Below, one piece after another: positions 62,913-64,000 of a stretch of 64,000 bases of DNA. Source of the stretch: Climacteris rufus (lineage: Eukaryota > Chordata > Aves > Passeriformes > Climacteridae); NCBI GenBank assembly GCA_013398175.1, contig VZRZ01002176.1, positions 594,941-658,940 on the forward strand, written 5' to 3'. The notes under the pieces are model-generated. The model was not told where the DNA came from and ran no database searches. It saw only the letters and a program-made list of their open reading frames with translations. The position numbers and the translations under genes were made by a program. Numbering within the stretch: position 1 is the first letter of the stretch; every line of letters begins with the position of its first letter.

Positions 62913-64000
62913 ATGGAAATCTCAAAGGGAATCTGAAATAGTTGCCAGAGTCCAGAGGTGATAGAGTTATCTCTCAAGGGTTATCCATCTTATTAAAGCC
63001 AATGCCTTAGTCTGCTGTAAAATCAAACTGTTGAGGGGAAAAAAAAGGAAAAGAGAAAAAAGAATTACCTAATTTATAAATAGCAACATGAATCATATTC
63101 TGTGAAAACTTTTTCCTTCAAAGATAATCAAGAGGTGCTGCCCAGCATTGTATGTCATGGAAATATGTATTTCTTAAAAACTGCTAAAGTGGCATTTCAG
63201 TCATATGACAGACTGCAAAAAGACAGTCTAAGAAAACAGTAGAACATTTGCTGCCTTGCCAGAGGCTCAAGGACAAGAAAGCAGTAACTGCTGCTGCTGG
63301 GTTTGTGCTTTTGTTTTTCTTGTGGATGAGAAGAAAACCAAATTCCTCTTTACAGCAAGATCACCTCTGTTGCAGGTGTCATAATGAGTGTCAAATTGAA
63401 GCAGTGAGCTGGAGTAATTGGAGCTCCTCTTTCCAAGAGACAGGCAAACAGCATCTCCAGCTTTTGTCAGACCAATCTAGAAACACTTTGGCTTGGAGCG
63501 TGTGAGGCTGCAAATGATGAAGTTGCCGCTGGCTGTGACCTTTCTTCAAGGCTGTTCATTCCTTTTGTGCAAAAAACCCCAGAGCTTCGTGGAAAATATG
63601 GAAAACTCTTAGCCACGATTTTTTCTAATGGCAGGAGAAGGAGTATTCAAAAATGTGTTTTTCAGGATTGATATTTGTTTTGAACTTTCAGGATTGTCTT
63701 TGTTATGAACTTAACACAGGGGTTGACTGGGGAAAATGAGAATTTAATTTTGCCCAGAGTTCAGGACAATTGGGCCCCTTGGCCATGTCTCATCTCACTC
63801 CTCTCTTTCAGCTTATTTCTCCAAACCTCAAACCTTGCAGAGCTAAAAACCAGCTATTAAAATGCATAAAACTGAATTGAAATTTTAGAAGATGCCTTTT
63901 TGTTAAGAAAAAAGGGGAAGTTAAAATGAAATTACTATGGTGGCTGTTCTCTCCCATCTGTAGTGTGGGAGTTTTACTCATCTTAGTGAATAAAGTTTAA

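Larger units (their letters stand above)
51119..64000. other. Anonymous DNA, no recognised transposable element
   Basis: Nearly 13 kb without any retroelement I can recognise, in contrast to the dense cluster just to the left. The longest open frame of the window (62274-62750 plus, 158 codons) lies in a locally GC-rich patch (about 62380-62760). It is mirrored by a 139-codon minus frame (62386-62805), has no domain, and reads as low-constraint sequence. Other frames, 61418-61828 minus (136 codons) and 56375-56764 plus (129 codons), are likewise unrecognised. Simple repeats and small palindromes are listed separately. Confidence 0.6.

Noticed and set aside
1..64000. CRISPR arrays, operons, phage or bacterial gene clusters
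   Set aside because: No regularly spaced repeats, no dense coding; repeat content is avian retroelements.

Overview
No protein-coding gene, tRNA, rRNA or other functional RNA gene can be supported in this window. It reads as vertebrate intergenic or deep-intronic DNA, almost certainly from a bird and most likely a songbird (order Passeriformes). All reading frames are short (longest 158 codons). They overlap one another on both strands, and the only recognisable protein similarity is to remnants of CR1 LINE reverse transcriptase. The bird assignment rests on many CR1 3' ends carrying the avian tail (ATTCTATGATTCT-like repeats). The passerine assignment rests on one tRNA-Ile-headed, CR1-tailed SINE at 38.1-38.2 kb that matches the TguSINE1 type known from passerines.

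Layout: 1-330 is a CR1 3' fragment cut by the window edge. 0.3-7.8 kb is anonymous AT-rich DNA with a perfect hairpin at 4.33 kb. A small CR1 fragment lies at 7.8 kb. 8.0-21.7 kb is anonymous, with an A/C-rich simple repeat (9.5 kb) and a quadruplex-prone C-rich tract (18.95 kb). 21.7-23.2 kb is a long, very degraded CR1 in antisense whose sequence resembles the old amniote CR1 lineages rather than the younger avian ones. 23.2-36.6 kb is again anonymous.

36.6-51.1 kb is a retroelement cluster. It holds a CR1 3' end (37.4 kb), the SINE (38.1 kb), a second old CR1 relic in sense (40.8-41.4 kb) and an avian CR1 of about 1.2 kb (42.25-43.79 kb). That last copy is split by a 315-bp solo LTR flanked by a 6-bp target duplication. 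Further CR1 ends lie at 46.7, 49.3, 49.7, 50.6 and 51.0 kb. 51.1-64.0 kb contains no transposable element I can recognise, only microsatellites, purine tracts, an A18 tract and two short palindromic or tandem motifs resembling POU-factor sites.

Nothing here works together as an operon or pathway. The informative content is a layered record of retrotransposition: old CR1, then younger avian CR1 and SINE, then an endogenous-retrovirus LTR. I looked for an undescribed system and did not find one. The most useful leads are the nested LTR insertion, the two old CR1 relics, the SINE, and a few small inverted or tandem structures in otherwise unexplained DNA.
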